Source: Lachnospiraceae bacterium XBB2008 (GTDB lineage Bacteria; Bacillota; Clostridia; Lachnospirales; Lachnospiraceae). From it: DNA of 64,000 nt. Each line of letters opens with the position of its first letter. Position 1 is the stretch's first letter. Made by a program: the position numbers and the translations under genes. Below, piece after piece: positions 40,683 through 49,712 of this stretch. The stretch spans positions 558,001-622,000 of the forward strand of contig FMVL01000003.1 in the NCBI GenBank assembly GCA_900102235.1, in the 5' to 3' direction. The notes beneath the pieces were generated by a model that saw only the letters and a list, made by a program, of their open reading frames with translations, did not search any database and was not told the DNA's origin.

Positions 40683-43448
40683 TCAGAGCAAAATACTCGC
40701 CGTGCTTCCGCCGGTGACCGACTTGGTGACTACGATCTGTTTGTCGATGCGCTCTTTTAAATCCGCCACATGCGATATGATGCCGACCAGCCTGTTGCCC
40801 TCGGTCAGGCTTACCAGCGCCCGGTATGTACTGTCCAGTTTTTCCAGTGAAAGTGAACCGAATCCCTCGTCGACAAAAAGCGTATCAACCCGGATCCCGC
40901 CCGACAGAGCCTGGATCTCGTCGGACATGCCGAGCGCGAGCGAGAGCGAAGCCATGAACAGTTCTCCGCCGGAAAGTGACTTAACGCTCCTCTCGGTCCC
41001 GTTATAATGATCCACAATGCCCAGATCCAGACCGCTCTGACTGCGTGCGTTGCTCGCCTCCTTCATCCTGATCAGTTCATACTGCCCTGACGACATGGCC
41101 ATGAGCCGGAGATTCGCACGCCGGATTATCCGTTCAAAATATGTCATCTGAATATAGGTCTCCAGCATTACCTTATACTTTCCGGTAAGCTTACCGCCGG
41201 CGGTATCGGCAAGTGCGCTGAGCCAGCCGTACTTCTTCTCAATATCGCTTAATTCGGCTGACTTGCGCGCCACTTCGTTTTTGGTATTCCTGTTGGCACT
41301 CAGTCTCGACGACAGTGTATTTTTCCTGTTTATGCATTCCGTCTGTGCTTCCGTCAGCCTGAGCTTTTCTTCTTCCGCAGCTGCCGCATCCACGGGAACG
41401 CTCTCTTTAATGGTCTTTTCGTTGCTCTCCGCTTCAGCTGTAAGCTTTGTCACCGCGTCGTTTTGCTTCTTAAGCGCCTCTTCCGCTTCTTCATACGCTT
41501 TCCGGATCGATGCGGCTTTGTTCCTGAGTGAATCACAGGCTGATCTGGCAGCACTTAAGTTTTCATACTTAAGTCCGTCTCGCATATCGGTAAGCTGCGC
41601 AGTTTTGGCTTCCAGAGCGGATGTATCGGATGCGACCGCGGTCTTTAATTCCTCGGCCTGATCCGCGATGCCTGTCAGTTTGCTTTCAAGCTCCGGCATC
41701 AGGGTTTCCAGTTCGGTCTTCCTGGCAGTCTTTGCCTGCTGCTTTTTAAACTCAGCCTCAGCATCACGGGCTTTTTCCTCGCGCTCTTCTGTCACCCCGT
41801 CTATCGTCAAAGCCGCTGCCTGGACATCCTCGATATCCATAAGTTTCTTTACGGACCTTGTGAGCGAAGCCTTCCTCTCTTCCAGGGCTTTGATCAGTCC
41901 GCTCACTTCCGCAGAGCTTTCTTCGCGTATCTTCCTGGCCTTCGCCGCATCTTCTTTTGCCTTCTCGAGTTCAGCCTCGGACGGCACGTTTCCGGCTGTA
42001 TGTGCGGGATGCGGATGCGAAGATGAGCCGCAGACCGGACAGGGTTTTCCATCCTCGAGCTTCCCGGCCAGGATCCCGGCCTGTCCGTCAAGATAAGCCT
42101 GTTCCATCGATTCATATATCGAGTTTAGGTTCGTAAACGAATCATTCTTAGCGATATAATCTTTCTGCGCCTTCTCAAGAACAGACGATGCATCCGAGTA
42201 TTTCTTTAATTCACCGGACAGTTCCCGAAGTTCGGATACTTCGCCGGTCAGCTTCTCAAATACATTCCTTGCCTTCTCGGCTTCGGCGGATGAATCCTTT
42301 ATCAGTGAGTATTCTTCCTTCATCGCGGACAGTTCCGCTTCTTTTCCTTCACGCTCCTTAATGAGAGCCTCGAACTTCTCTGTTTTTTCGGCTACCCGAT
42401 CCTTTATCACGGCGGACTCCGCAGCAAGTTTGTCTATGGCTTCATAGGTGGGAAAGATCGCTTCGATCTTATTTGCTTCTTCGGTCAGGCTCTCTTTTTC
42501 GGCAAGTTTCTCTTTAGCCTCATCACGTGCCTTACGAAGTTCCTCCGTGCGCGGTTTCTCGGCCTCAATGGCAGTCTTTGCCGCCTCAAGAGCCGCCTTT
42601 GCAGCCTCAAGGGCCGATGCCGCACCCAGGATATTGTTCACCTTACCGAGATGGGAATTGATATCGTTAAGTTCCTCATCCAGTTTATCTTCATGCGCAC
42701 TGTCGCGGTCGATGATACGATCCAGCAGGATCAGAACCTCTTCGATCGTCTCCTTGCCTTCGCGTGCTTTGGCGACTTCCGGGGCAAACTCGTCATCCTC
42801 ATCGGTCTGTATGCCTTCTATGTACTGGCTGATGCTCCGTCTGCTGATATCGAGCCAGTCCTTAACGCTCTTGCACTCGCTCTGAAGGCTCGTCTGCAGG
42901 GTCAGATAATTCTCGGTATGAAAAAGCTTACGGAAGATCTCCATCCGCTCTTTGGTCTCGGATGTGATCAGCTTCTGAAAATCACCCTGAGCTATCATCG
43001 TGATCTGAAGAAACTGCCCGCGGTCGAGTCCGAGTATCTCCCTGATCTTCGCGTTAACATTGGAGATCTTGTTGATCACCTGACCGTCAGGCATGGTAAG
43101 TGTCGCATCCGCAGGCTCTGAGGTCTTTCCTCCGCCTCTTTTGGCTGGACGCTCATAATCGGTATTCCTGCAGACCTTATATTCTTTTCCCGCATGTAAA
43201 AAAGTAAGCTCGACTACGGTCGGAGTGCCCTCCGCGGCGTATTTTGAATTGAGCATCCAGTTCTCTCTGTTGGGGCCGCTCGCTTCGCCGTAAAGCGCAA
43301 AACATATAGCATCAAATATCGTAGTCTTACCTGCTCCGGTATCACCCGTGATCAGATACAGCCCTGTCTCACCGAGCTCGCTCATCGGTATCTCGACACA
43401 TCCCGCATATGGTCCGAACGCTGACATTTTCAGATTCAACGGTCTCAT
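40683..43448 (-). CDS. sbcC: Exonuclease subunit SbcC
   Basis: A 921-residue SMC-like ATPase of the Mre11-Rad50 type. The N-terminal half-ATPase has LITGDTGAGKTTIFDAICFA (Walker A). Two long Glu/Lys/Ala-rich coiled coils surround the zinc hook CPVCGSSSHPHPAH (about residues 475-490). The C-terminal half carries SVKSLSGGELFMASLSLALG (ABC signature) and VDTLFVDEGFGSLSLEKLD (Walker B, D-loop). With SbcD it cleaves hairpins and blocked DNA ends. It starts one base after the SbcD stop codon. No LexA box was found near this unit. Length is shorter than the E. coli protein but normal for Clostridia. Confidence 0.95.
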   Translation of the reverse strand: MRPLNLKMSAFGPYAGCVEIPMSELGETGLYLITGDTGAGKTTIFDAICFALYGEASGPNRENWMLNSKYAAEGTPTVVELTFLHAGKEYKVCRNTDYERPAKRGGGKTSEPADATLTMPDGQVINKISNVNAKIREILGLDRGQFLQITMIAQGDFQKLITSETKERMEIFRKLFHTENYLTLQTSLQSECKSVKDWLDISRRSISQYIEGIQTDEDDEFAPEVAKAREGKETIEEVLILLDRIIDRDSAHEDKLDEELNDINSHLGKVNNILGAASALEAAKAALEAAKTAIEAEKPRTEELRKARDEAKEKLAEKESLTEEANKIEAIFPTYEAIDKLAAESAVIKDRVAEKTEKFEALIKEREGKEAELSAMKEEYSLIKDSSAEAEKARNVFEKLTGEVSELRELSGELKKYSDASSVLEKAQKDYIAKNDSFTNLNSIYESMEQAYLDGQAGILAGKLEDGKPCPVCGSSSHPHPAHTAGNVPSEAELEKAKEDAAKARKIREESSAEVSGLIKALEERKASLTRSVKKLMDIEDVQAAALTIDGVTEEREEKARDAEAEFKKQQAKTARKTELETLMPELESKLTGIADQAEELKTAVASDTSALEAKTAQLTDMRDGLKYENLSAARSACDSLRNKAASIRKAYEEAEEALKKQNDAVTKLTAEAESNEKTIKESVPVDAAAAEEEKLRLTEAQTECINRKNTLSSRLSANRNTKNEVARKSAELSDIEKKYGWLSALADTAGGKLTGKYKVMLETYIQMTYFERIIRRANLRLMAMSSGQYELIRMKEASNARSQSGLDLGIVDHYNGTERSVKSLSGGELFMASLSLALGMSDEIQALSGGIRVDTLFVDEGFGSLSLEKLDSTYRALVSLTEGNRLVGIISHVADLKERIDKQIVVTKSVTGGSTASILL

Positions 43449-43449
43449 A

Positions 43450-44577
43450 TCAGCCCTCCCATATCGATTCTATGAGCTTCCCGGCAAATTCTCTCTGCTC
43501 GTCGCTCATCCTGTCGTTGTTCTGTGTCTCATAGAATTCTTCAAAAAGTTCAAGCGGCGTCTTTCTCGTAACATCCGCATCATCGGAAATCTCTCGAGTC
43601 TCGGATGTCCGCTTATTCTCATAACGGATCTTCATCAGATTCGGGTAAACGCATCTGAGTCTGGGCATCGCATCATAAACATCATTCTCATCGGTGAGGA
43701 CCGCGAGGATATAATCATCGACAGCAGTCCCCTCATAGTTTTCGCGGGATACGAGCTCGTCATACGTTCCGCGTATCTCACGCATGTCACGACGCGGAAC
43801 AAGAGGGATCTCACTGATATCCACAATCCCCTTCGGTCCCAGATCCACCACGGTCACGGACTTCACATGATCTTTTTCGGAAAAAGAATATTTGAGCGGC
43901 GTTCCGCAGTAGCGGACTTCTTTTCTGCCTGCATGCTGAGGCCCGTGAAGATGTCCGAGAGCGACATAATCGAAATCGTCAAAAACGGATGAATCAACGT
44001 TATCGAGTCCGCCGACTATCTCTTCCGAATCACATCTGGCAGCACCCGTGACGAACTGATGCGCGATCAGCACGTTCCGCTCGGAAGTGTCGACTTCCAT
44101 ATGCGAGATGGCCGCGCGGCAGGCATCGGTATAGTCGTTTATCTCTTCATCGGGAAAAATGCTCCGGATCATGACGGGCTTGATAAACGGGAGCATATAG
44201 ATATTCACGGCACCGTCACCGTCTTCCATGGTCACTTTCCGGACGGAGCCGTCATAAGGACCGGAAAGATGTATCCCCACCGAATCGACCAGTTCCGAGT
44301 GATCCGATACTCTGACGGCGGAGTCGTGATTTCCGGGAATCGCAAATAAAGGGATGTGATCCCCGGCCAGACTGACCAGGAACCCATCCCATAGTTTGAT
44401 AGCCTCCTCCGAAGCAACGCTGCGGTCGAATATGTCGCCGGCAACCAGTACTGCGTCGGGGTGTTGTTCTGCGATTATCTTTCGGATCTTTAAAAGTATG
44501 TATTCCTGATCTTCGATCATGGAAAACTCGTTTACTTTTTTTCCAAGATGAAGATCGGATAAATGTATCAGTTTCAG
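43450..44577 (-). CDS. sbcD: Exonuclease subunit SbcD, probable CTG start
   Basis: About 375 residues; the Mre11-like nuclease partner of SbcC. The first in-frame ATG (44520) would drop the essential first metal motif. Reading upstream gives LIHLSDLHLGKKVNEFSM, the exact family start with metal ligands Asp and His in D-L-H, and the only initiator position is a CTG at 44577 after AAGGAG with an eight-base gap. The CTG overlaps the TGA of the preceding oxidoreductase gene (CTGA), so coupled restart is likely. Other motifs: AVLVAGDIFDRS, FAIPGNHDSAVRV, VLIAHQFVTGA and YVALGHLHGPQ. The later metal sites are complete. Confidence 0.92.
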   Translation of the reverse strand: MKLIHLSDLHLGKKVNEFSMIEDQEYILLKIRKIIAEQHPDAVLVAGDIFDRSVASEEAIKLWDGFLVSLAGDHIPLFAIPGNHDSAVRVSDHSELVDSVGIHLSGPYDGSVRKVTMEDGDGAVNIYMLPFIKPVMIRSIFPDEEINDYTDACRAAISHMEVDTSERNVLIAHQFVTGAARCDSEEIVGGLDNVDSSVFDDFDYVALGHLHGPQHAGRKEVRYCGTPLKYSFSEKDHVKSVTVVDLGPKGIVDISEIPLVPRRDMREIRGTYDELVSRENYEGTAVDDYILAVLTDENDVYDAMPRLRCVYPNLMKIRYENKRTSETREISDDADVTRKTPLELFEEFYETQNNDRMSDEQREFAGKLIESIWEG

Positions 44578-45548
44578 AACCCTATCTCCTTCAATACCGT
44601 GTCTATCAGTTCGGCATTGGTTACAGAGAATTCCGGGGTGATGAGCGGCTTTTCATCCCCTCTTATGCATCTGTTCAACTGCTCCGATTCCAGAGAATAA
44701 TTCTGGGGAACATTGATCGTACGGATGGTCTCGCCGTCTTTCGTAATGATCCTGTATGATACTTCGCCCTGCTGATTATACTCCACGTCAGACCTGATGC
44801 AGCCCTTGCTTCCGTGGACATAGAGCCTGTCAAACCTGGAGTTGCTGTCGGCTCCGAGTATCATACCTACGTTAAGAGAAGCTCTCACACCGTTTTCAAG
44901 ACGGATGATCGCGGATGTATTCTGATCGACTCCGAGATCGGTAAACTCCGCAACGGCTTTTACGAATTCGGGTTTCGAACCGGTGAGCGTGAGGATCATG
45001 GTAGTGCAGTAGCATCCCAGATCGTACATCGCTCCGCCGCCCAATTCCTTATGCAGACGGAAATCCTCTTTATAACCCTGCGTTATGAATGCGGATTCGA
45101 TATAATCCACATCACCTATTATACCGCTTTTTACGTCATTAAGAAGACTTTCGACATAAGGACTGTGAAGATATGCATATGCCTCCATCAGATAGACGCC
45201 GTTCTTCTCGGCTGTCTCATACATCTTACGGGCTTCATCCGCGTTCAGGGCCAGAGGCTTCTCGCACAGAACATGCTTTTTATTCTCAAGCGCAGCCACC
45301 ACCCATTTAAGATGCAGGTTGTTCGGAAGCGGGATATATACAGCCTCCACTTCGGGATCGGCTATCAGTTCATCGTAGCTTCCGTATGCTTTTTCGAAAC
45401 CGAACTCTTCTTTAAAAGCTTCGGCCTTATCTTTATTTCTTCCGGCTATCGCGTACAGTTCGCAGTGCTCGGCCAGCTTCATGCCGGGTATCGTGCATCC
45501 GCGTGCTATATTGGCGGTTCCGAGTACTCCCCATTTTACATTTTCCAT
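44574..45548 (-). CDS. Gfo/Idh/MocA family oxidoreductase
   Basis: A 324-residue NAD(P)-dependent sugar or polyol dehydrogenase. VKWGVLGTANIARGCTIPGM holds the Rossmann G-x-A-x-I-A pattern, and AVYIPLPNNLHLKWVVAALE plus KHVLCEKPLALNADEARKMY is the hallmark E-K-P motif whose Lys is catalytic. GGGAMYDLGCYCTTMI carries the family's second-domain signature, with the His of other members replaced by Cys-Tyr. A strong AAAGGGGA site precedes the ATG. It follows the aldo/keto reductase gene by 47 bp and overlaps sbcD by four bases. The substrate is unknown. Confidence 0.92.
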   Translation of the reverse strand: MENVKWGVLGTANIARGCTIPGMKLAEHCELYAIAGRNKDKAEAFKEEFGFEKAYGSYDELIADPEVEAVYIPLPNNLHLKWVVAALENKKHVLCEKPLALNADEARKMYETAEKNGVYLMEAYAYLHSPYVESLLNDVKSGIIGDVDYIESAFITQGYKEDFRLHKELGGGAMYDLGCYCTTMILTLTGSKPEFVKAVAEFTDLGVDQNTSAIIRLENGVRASLNVGMILGADSNSRFDRLYVHGSKGCIRSDVEYNQQGEVSYRIITKDGETIRTINVPQNYSLESEQLNRCIRGDEKPLITPEFSVTNAELIDTVLKEIGF

Positions 45549-45595
45549 GACTGTCCCCTTTCATATGATCGGTCCGGGATCCCGGTTTGCGGATA

Positions 45596-46714
45596 TCAAT
45601 CCAGGATCTCGGCTGCTTCCTTCATGAGTTCGATGATCGGCAGATGCTGAGGACATACCCTCTCGCACTGTCCGCAGGCGATACATGCGGATGCCTTGCC
45701 GCTCCTCTGAGTCAGTCCGGAATAGAAGTTCTTGGATCTCCAGTCATCGGGATAACGCCTGAGAGTGTTGATGGTCCTGAACACATCGGGAATGCTTATC
45801 TTCATCGGACAGCCGTCACAGCAGTATTTGCATGCCGTACATCCTATCTGCGGTATTCCCAGGATCTCTTCGGTAACCTCGTCCACGATCTTAAGTTCCT
45901 CGTCGGACATGGGCTCGAAGTTCTTAAATGTTCCGATATTGTCATCCATCTGTTCTTCATTGGACATGCCCGAAAGGATCGTCATGACGCCCGGAAGCGA
46001 ACCCACGAAACGAAGTGCCCATGAAGCTACCGATTTATCGGGGCGGGCCGCCTTGAACTTAGCTTCGATCTCCGGTGCCATGCTGGCCAGCATTCCGCCG
46101 CGCACGGGCTCCATTACGATGATCGGGATGTTCCGGTCGCGAAGTATCTCATAGAGTCTCTGTGAACGGACCACGGGATTGGTCCTGTCCAGATAGTTAA
46201 GCTGTATCTGAACGAATTCGATCTCCGGATGGTTATCCACGATCTCGGTCAGAAGTTCCGGGCTTCCGTGGAATGAGAATCCGAAGTGTTTTATCTTACC
46301 TTCCTCCTTCATCTTCATTCCCCATTTGAAGCAGTCGTATTTTACGTAAGTATCATAATTGGATCCGTCCTCGATCGAATGCAGGAGATAAAAATCGAAG
46401 TAATCTACGCCGGCTCTTTCAAGCTGCTCGTTAAAAAGCCTGTCCACATCCTCGGGTTTTCTTATCTCCCAGGCGGGGAGCTTGGTCGCGATCATGAAGC
46501 TGTCTCTGGGATAACGCTTTACGAGCGCCTCCCTTGCGGCAACCTCACTTTTTCCTCCGTGGTATACGTAAGCGGTATCGAAGTAGTTCATACCCGCCTC
46601 CATATATCTGTCTACCATGCGGCAGACATGCTCATGGTCTATAATCCCGTTCTTTTCGGGCAGACGCATCAGACCAAATCCGAGTTTCGGCATAACGCTT
46701 AGATCAATGCTCAT
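45596..46714 (-). CDS. Aldo/keto reductase with C-terminal 4Fe-4S ferredoxin domain
   Basis: A 372-residue protein. Residues 1-270 form an AKR TIM barrel: FGLMRLPEKNGIIDHEHV, then YFDTAYVYHGGKSE (catalytic Asp and Tyr), IATKLP (catalytic Lys) and FGFSFHGSPELL (His). The last 100 residues bind iron-sulphur clusters: CTACKYCCDGCPMKI and CIACGQCERVCPQH, eight or more Cys in two groups. Such fused enzymes are frequent in anaerobes and may link aldehyde or ketone reduction to ferredoxin. The ATG overlaps the AraC gene stop by four bases. The substrate is unknown. Confidence 0.92.
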   Translation of the reverse strand: MSIDLSVMPKLGFGLMRLPEKNGIIDHEHVCRMVDRYMEAGMNYFDTAYVYHGGKSEVAAREALVKRYPRDSFMIATKLPAWEIRKPEDVDRLFNEQLERAGVDYFDFYLLHSIEDGSNYDTYVKYDCFKWGMKMKEEGKIKHFGFSFHGSPELLTEIVDNHPEIEFVQIQLNYLDRTNPVVRSQRLYEILRDRNIPIIVMEPVRGGMLASMAPEIEAKFKAARPDKSVASWALRFVGSLPGVMTILSGMSNEEQMDDNIGTFKNFEPMSDEELKIVDEVTEEILGIPQIGCTACKYCCDGCPMKISIPDVFRTINTLRRYPDDWRSKNFYSGLTQRSGKASACIACGQCERVCPQHLPIIELMKEAAEILD

Positions 46715-47583
46715 TTTCCTTTACCCCCTATAAACAGTGACCGGTATTCACCCGGCGCCATTCCCTTTTCATCACGAAATACCCTGTTGAAGCTGGGTAT
46801 GCTCTGGAATCCCGACAGCATGGCGACTTCGGTCAGAGTCATGTCGTTTTGCGAGAGCAGTTCCGTCGCCTTTTCAAGTCTTATCATGTTAAGCCACTTA
46901 CTGTAGTTCATACCCGTGACGTTTTTAAATATCCTGGAAAAATAATCCTTGCTTATACCGGCCATTTCAGCCATTGCGGCCTGGGAAAGATCGTCGGCGG
47001 TCAGATTGTTTTTGATATAATCCGTCACCATGATCATCCTGCGCATGACATCATCGGTATAGCCGAGGACCTCCTGCCCTTCGAGTTCGGGAGCGAGTTC
47101 ATCCCTGTATTCGTCGAGCGTGAGCATGAACTCCATCAGCAGCATGCAGCACCTGAGTTCACGATCCGGCTGTTCCGAGAGAAAGATGTCCTTCATTTTG
47201 AAAGCTATGACCCTGAGTTTTTCCGCCAGTTCCGGATGAGCCATGATGCAGATGATATGCACGTTTCGGTACAGGTGCATGATCCTGCGCAGATCGAACA
47301 GAGAATTGATGAATGCATTACTGAACTGTATGACAAGGGATTCCGTCCTGTCCGCATCCACTATGGAATGCATCTCCATCGGCCATATCAGAACGAAATC
47401 GCCCGGAAGAAGTTCGTATGTATTCTGGTTGACCTTGTAGATGTTCGTATCACCCGGACCTACATACAATATCTCCCCGTAGGAATGCCAGTGCATCTGG
47501 TAACTGCGTTCCTTGTAACCCGTAGAAAGGTTGAACGCACTCACGCTGTCAAAATCGTAGATCTCGTATTGGCTGTAATCCAT
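46711..47583 (-). CDS. AraC family transcriptional regulator
   Basis: A 290-residue regulator. The N-terminal cupin-like sensor (YQMHWHSYGEILYVGPGDTN) probably binds a sugar. The C-terminal 100 residues hold two HTH motifs: QAAMAEMAGISKDYFSRIFK and LTEVAMLSGFQSIPSFNRVF, the AraC/XylS signature. It heads the unit with the aldo/keto reductase, Gfo/Idh and sbcDC genes and likely controls it. A promoter (TTGAAG, 16 bp, TAAAAT) lies about 155 bp upstream, and the long leader includes a strong hairpin. The inducer is unknown. Confidence 0.9.
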   Translation of the reverse strand: MDYSQYEIYDFDSVSAFNLSTGYKERSYQMHWHSYGEILYVGPGDTNIYKVNQNTYELLPGDFVLIWPMEMHSIVDADRTESLVIQFSNAFINSLFDLRRIMHLYRNVHIICIMAHPELAEKLRVIAFKMKDIFLSEQPDRELRCCMLLMEFMLTLDEYRDELAPELEGQEVLGYTDDVMRRMIMVTDYIKNNLTADDLSQAAMAEMAGISKDYFSRIFKNVTGMNYSKWLNMIRLEKATELLSQNDMTLTEVAMLSGFQSIPSFNRVFRDEKGMAPGEYRSLFIGGKGK

Positions 47584-47675
47584 TAAAGCTGAACCCTTTC
47601 TCCTGTCAGGAGCCGGTAATTTATGATACCCGTTTCCCGTGAACCATCCGGCATGCTTTTCTCTTAAGATTGTTC

Positions 47676-47710
47676 GGGCCCCCTACCGGTACGAGACCGG
47701 ACGGGAGCCC
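47676..47710 (-). other. Strong hairpin in the 5' leader of the AraC unit
   Basis: A GC-rich imperfect stem: outer arms GGGC/GCCC (47676-47679 with 47707-47710) and inner arms CCGGT/ACCGG around a five-base loop. It lies in the predicted AraC leader, with no T run after it on the minus strand. It may affect mRNA stability or act in attenuation. Confidence 0.5.
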
Positions 47711-47736
47711 ATGTGCGTAAGCATAAACACGAATAT

Positions 47737-47764
47737 ATTTTAACACACTGAACTCCTGCTTCAA
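47737..47764 (-). promoter_or_regulatory. Promoter of the AraC-sbcDC unit
   Basis: Minus-strand TTGAAG (47759-47764), 16-bp spacer and TAAAAT (47737-47742). Predicted +1 near 47730. Confidence 0.6.
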
Positions 47765-47780
47765 ATACCTATGTTTTCGC

Positions 47781-47809
47781 TTGTGCATCGCAGATTATGT
47801 GAGTATTAT
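47781..47809 (+). promoter_or_regulatory. Promoter of the leader peptide and secreted protein
   Basis: TTGTGC (47781-47786), 17-bp spacer and TATTAT (47804-47809). Predicted +1 near 47816, about 42 bases before the leader-peptide ATG. Confidence 0.55.
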
Positions 47810-47857
47810 TAGGGTATGTATAAGACAATCCCGTTATCGGGGGAAAGGGGAAGTCCG

Positions 47858-47890
47858 ATGATCAGCTTCGGACGGGTTACAGATTTATGA
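47858..47890 (+). CDS. Ten-codon leader peptide coupled to the secreted protein
   Basis: A short frame encoding MISFGRVTDL. An AAAGGGG ribosome site lies seven bases before its ATG. Its TGA overlaps the ATG of the next gene (ATGA at 47887-47890), and the next gene has no ribosome site of its own in front of that ATG. This is a classic arrangement for translational coupling. The frame also spans a six-bp hairpin (GTCCGA with TCGGAC) that could hide or expose the site. No run of a single amino acid is present, so ordinary amino-acid attenuation is not indicated. Confidence 0.55.
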   Translation: MISFGRVTDL

Positions 47891-48480
47891 AAAATATTTT
47901 AAAACGCATGATCGGCCTTATCATGCTGACGGTTGTTCTCGTATTTTCGTTCAGTGCCAAAGCCGATGCCTACAGCGAAAGACTCGACTACTTTGATTTC
48001 GAGCAGACAGTGCTCAAGATGGATGCCGGCAGTGTCAAGGAACTCAGGATCATCTCATATTACGATTACACCTATTACGTAGGTCCGCATACCAGTTCCG
48101 CAACCTATATGGAGTGCTCATTCAAATCCGGAACGGAAGTAGTCCGTCTCCACATCGGTCCGGACGAAACGGTCAAGAACATATTCTTCCATTTCTATCT
48201 GGATGATAAGAGAGTCGGCTCAAACACCGATGTTCATGACTGCATAGAAGTATATGTACAGAACATAGATCCCGAAGCAGTACTGAAGCTCGATGAGAAC
48301 AAGGCAGCTGTCGAAAAGCTCAGGACATTCTCCGGCAACACCACCGAGTTCAACGCTCTGTGCTATTACTACAATTACAAGGATCTGCGGGATGCTTTCG
48401 GTCCGAACGCGGAAGCGCTCCTCGATCACTGGAACACATACGGCAAAAACGAAAACAGGATCGCCAACCGGTTACGATGA
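47887..48480 (+). CDS. Secreted protein with a C-terminal wall-associated-type repeat
   Basis: A 197-residue protein with a signal peptide (MKNILKRMIGLIMLTVVLVF, cleavage likely after AKADA). The mature part has a beta-rich domain (about 30-140: YYDYTYYVGPHTSSATYMEC) and ends with NYKDLRDAFGPNAEALLDHW, then NTYGKNENRIAN. That motif (D-L-x-x-A-F-G-x-N-x-x-A-L-x-x-H-W) is a short repeat found in secreted proteins of Clostridia. It is probably a surface or extracellular protein of unknown role. Translation seems to depend on the overlapping upstream leader peptide. Confidence 0.75.
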   Translation: MKNILKRMIGLIMLTVVLVFSFSAKADAYSERLDYFDFEQTVLKMDAGSVKELRIISYYDYTYYVGPHTSSATYMECSFKSGTEVVRLHIGPDETVKNIFFHFYLDDKRVGSNTDVHDCIEVYVQNIDPEAVLKLDENKAAVEKLRTFSGNTTEFNALCYYYNYKDLRDAFGPNAEALLDHWNTYGKNENRIANRLR

Positions 48481-48492
48481 CCGGATCGAACG

Positions 48493-48522
48493 AAAAGGCA
48501 ACCCGGACATCAGTCCGGGTTG
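48493..48522 (-). terminator. Convergent terminator between the secreted protein and MFS genes
   Basis: A perfect ten-bp stem (48499-48508 with 48513-48522) with a four-base loop. On the minus strand it is followed by CC and four T residues; the stem overlaps the last three codons of the MFS gene. Confidence 0.8.
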
Positions 48523-49712
48523 TCTGCGTTTACATGGTGCGGAAGTCTTGTCAGGGCGTATACGGTTATCACGACTCCGACCGCACAGACGATACTTCCG
48601 GTCAGCAGCATGGTCTTTATGCTCGAGTGGTCGAGGATCACTCCGCTGATCAGATTGGAGAACACGCCTCCGATGGTGATGGCGCTCGTGATGAAAGCCT
48701 GACCTTTGACCTGATCGAGTTCCTCCATCGTCTCGCTTACATAATACGCGCCCGCCGGAATGAACACCGCGTATGCAAACAGCTGGAACGACTGGCTTAA
48801 ATACATCTCCGGCAATCCTTTTGCAAAAACAAGGATAAAGATCTTGATAAAGAACGCAATACCCGAAATGATCAACAGTTTATGCGCCCTGATCTTTTTT
48901 AATACGATTCCGATAAGCGCCATGACCGGAAGTTCAAGGATGGCCTGAAGGAAATTGGAAAAACCGAGTTCGGTCTCATTTCCTCCCAGATGTCTGATGA
49001 TCTGGATCATGAAATCATTGATCATGTTATGCGCAAAGAAAAAGCATATCGCGCCGGTCAGAAATAAAACGAACGCGGGATACGTGCGGGCAAATTCCGG
49101 CAGTGAATTGTGCACGGTACCTTTGACTTCGGTTTTCGCTTCGGCATTATCATCTTCAGCAGACTCCGGTTTCTTAAACATCAGGATCAGCACGACCGAG
49201 ACAGCCATAGTTATCAGATTGCCCCACAGCAGGACTGTGACGCCTTTAGTCTCGACCGCCCTTCCGATGAAGAGCGAAGTCACCGCAAATCCCGCGGACC
49301 CGAGGCCTCTGGCCAGTCCGTAAAAGATATCGCATCCGGCTTTCTGATACTCAAAGCACAACGCCGTCATGACCGGCTGATATGCAAACTGTATCATGTA
49401 GATGATCGCATATACGGCAAATATGACCGGCTTGTTACCCGGTACGAACATCAGGATCAGCGAGCCGCCGAGAATGATCAGAACGGCGATCATGATGAAG
49501 CGTCTGTTCGTAAGATATCCCGGTTTATCGATGATACCCGCTATGACCGGCTGAAGTACGGCCGATACGATATTAGCGAGAGCGAGCAGGATGCCCACTT
49601 CGGTATTGTTGAACCCGTTTGCGAGCAGGTATACCGCCGCATAGGCATGTAATGTGCAAAACGCCGCGAAATACGCAACGTTAAGCAATGTGTACTTGAT
49701 GGTCCATTTCAT
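48510..49712 (-). CDS. MFS transporter, LacY-like/MFS_1-like
   Basis: A 400-residue transporter with twelve hydrophobic segments. The start KYTLLNVAYFAAFCTLHAYA, then VYLLANGFNNTEVGILLALA, fits the LacY/NupG-like MFS branch for sugar or nucleoside import. GLARGLGSAGFAVTSLFIGR is the helix 4-5 region, and a hydrophilic Glu/Lys loop (ESAEDDNAEAKTEV) divides the halves. The gene begins one base into the stop of the HMA gene (TAATG), so the two are translationally coupled, although a functional link between a sugar-like transporter and a metal-binding protein is not obvious. The substrate is unknown. Confidence 0.88.
   Translation of the reverse strand: MKWTIKYTLLNVAYFAAFCTLHAYAAVYLLANGFNNTEVGILLALANIVSAVLQPVIAGIIDKPGYLTNRRFIMIAVLIILGGSLILMFVPGNKPVIFAVYAIIYMIQFAYQPVMTALCFEYQKAGCDIFYGLARGLGSAGFAVTSLFIGRAVETKGVTVLLWGNLITMAVSVVLILMFKKPESAEDDNAEAKTEVKGTVHNSLPEFARTYPAFVLFLTGAICFFFAHNMINDFMIQIIRHLGGNETELGFSNFLQAILELPVMALIGIVLKKIRAHKLLIISGIAFFIKIFILVFAKGLPEMYLSQSFQLFAYAVFIPAGAYYVSETMEELDQVKGQAFITSAITIGGVFSNLISGVILDHSSIKTMLLTGSIVCAVGVVITVYALTRLPHHVNADNPD

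Noticed and set aside
47816-47890. c-di-GMP or other riboswitch ahead of the secreted protein
   Set aside because: The leader is too short and lacks the conserved GEMM core. The ribosome site and coupled ten-codon frame explain the conserved-looking bases.
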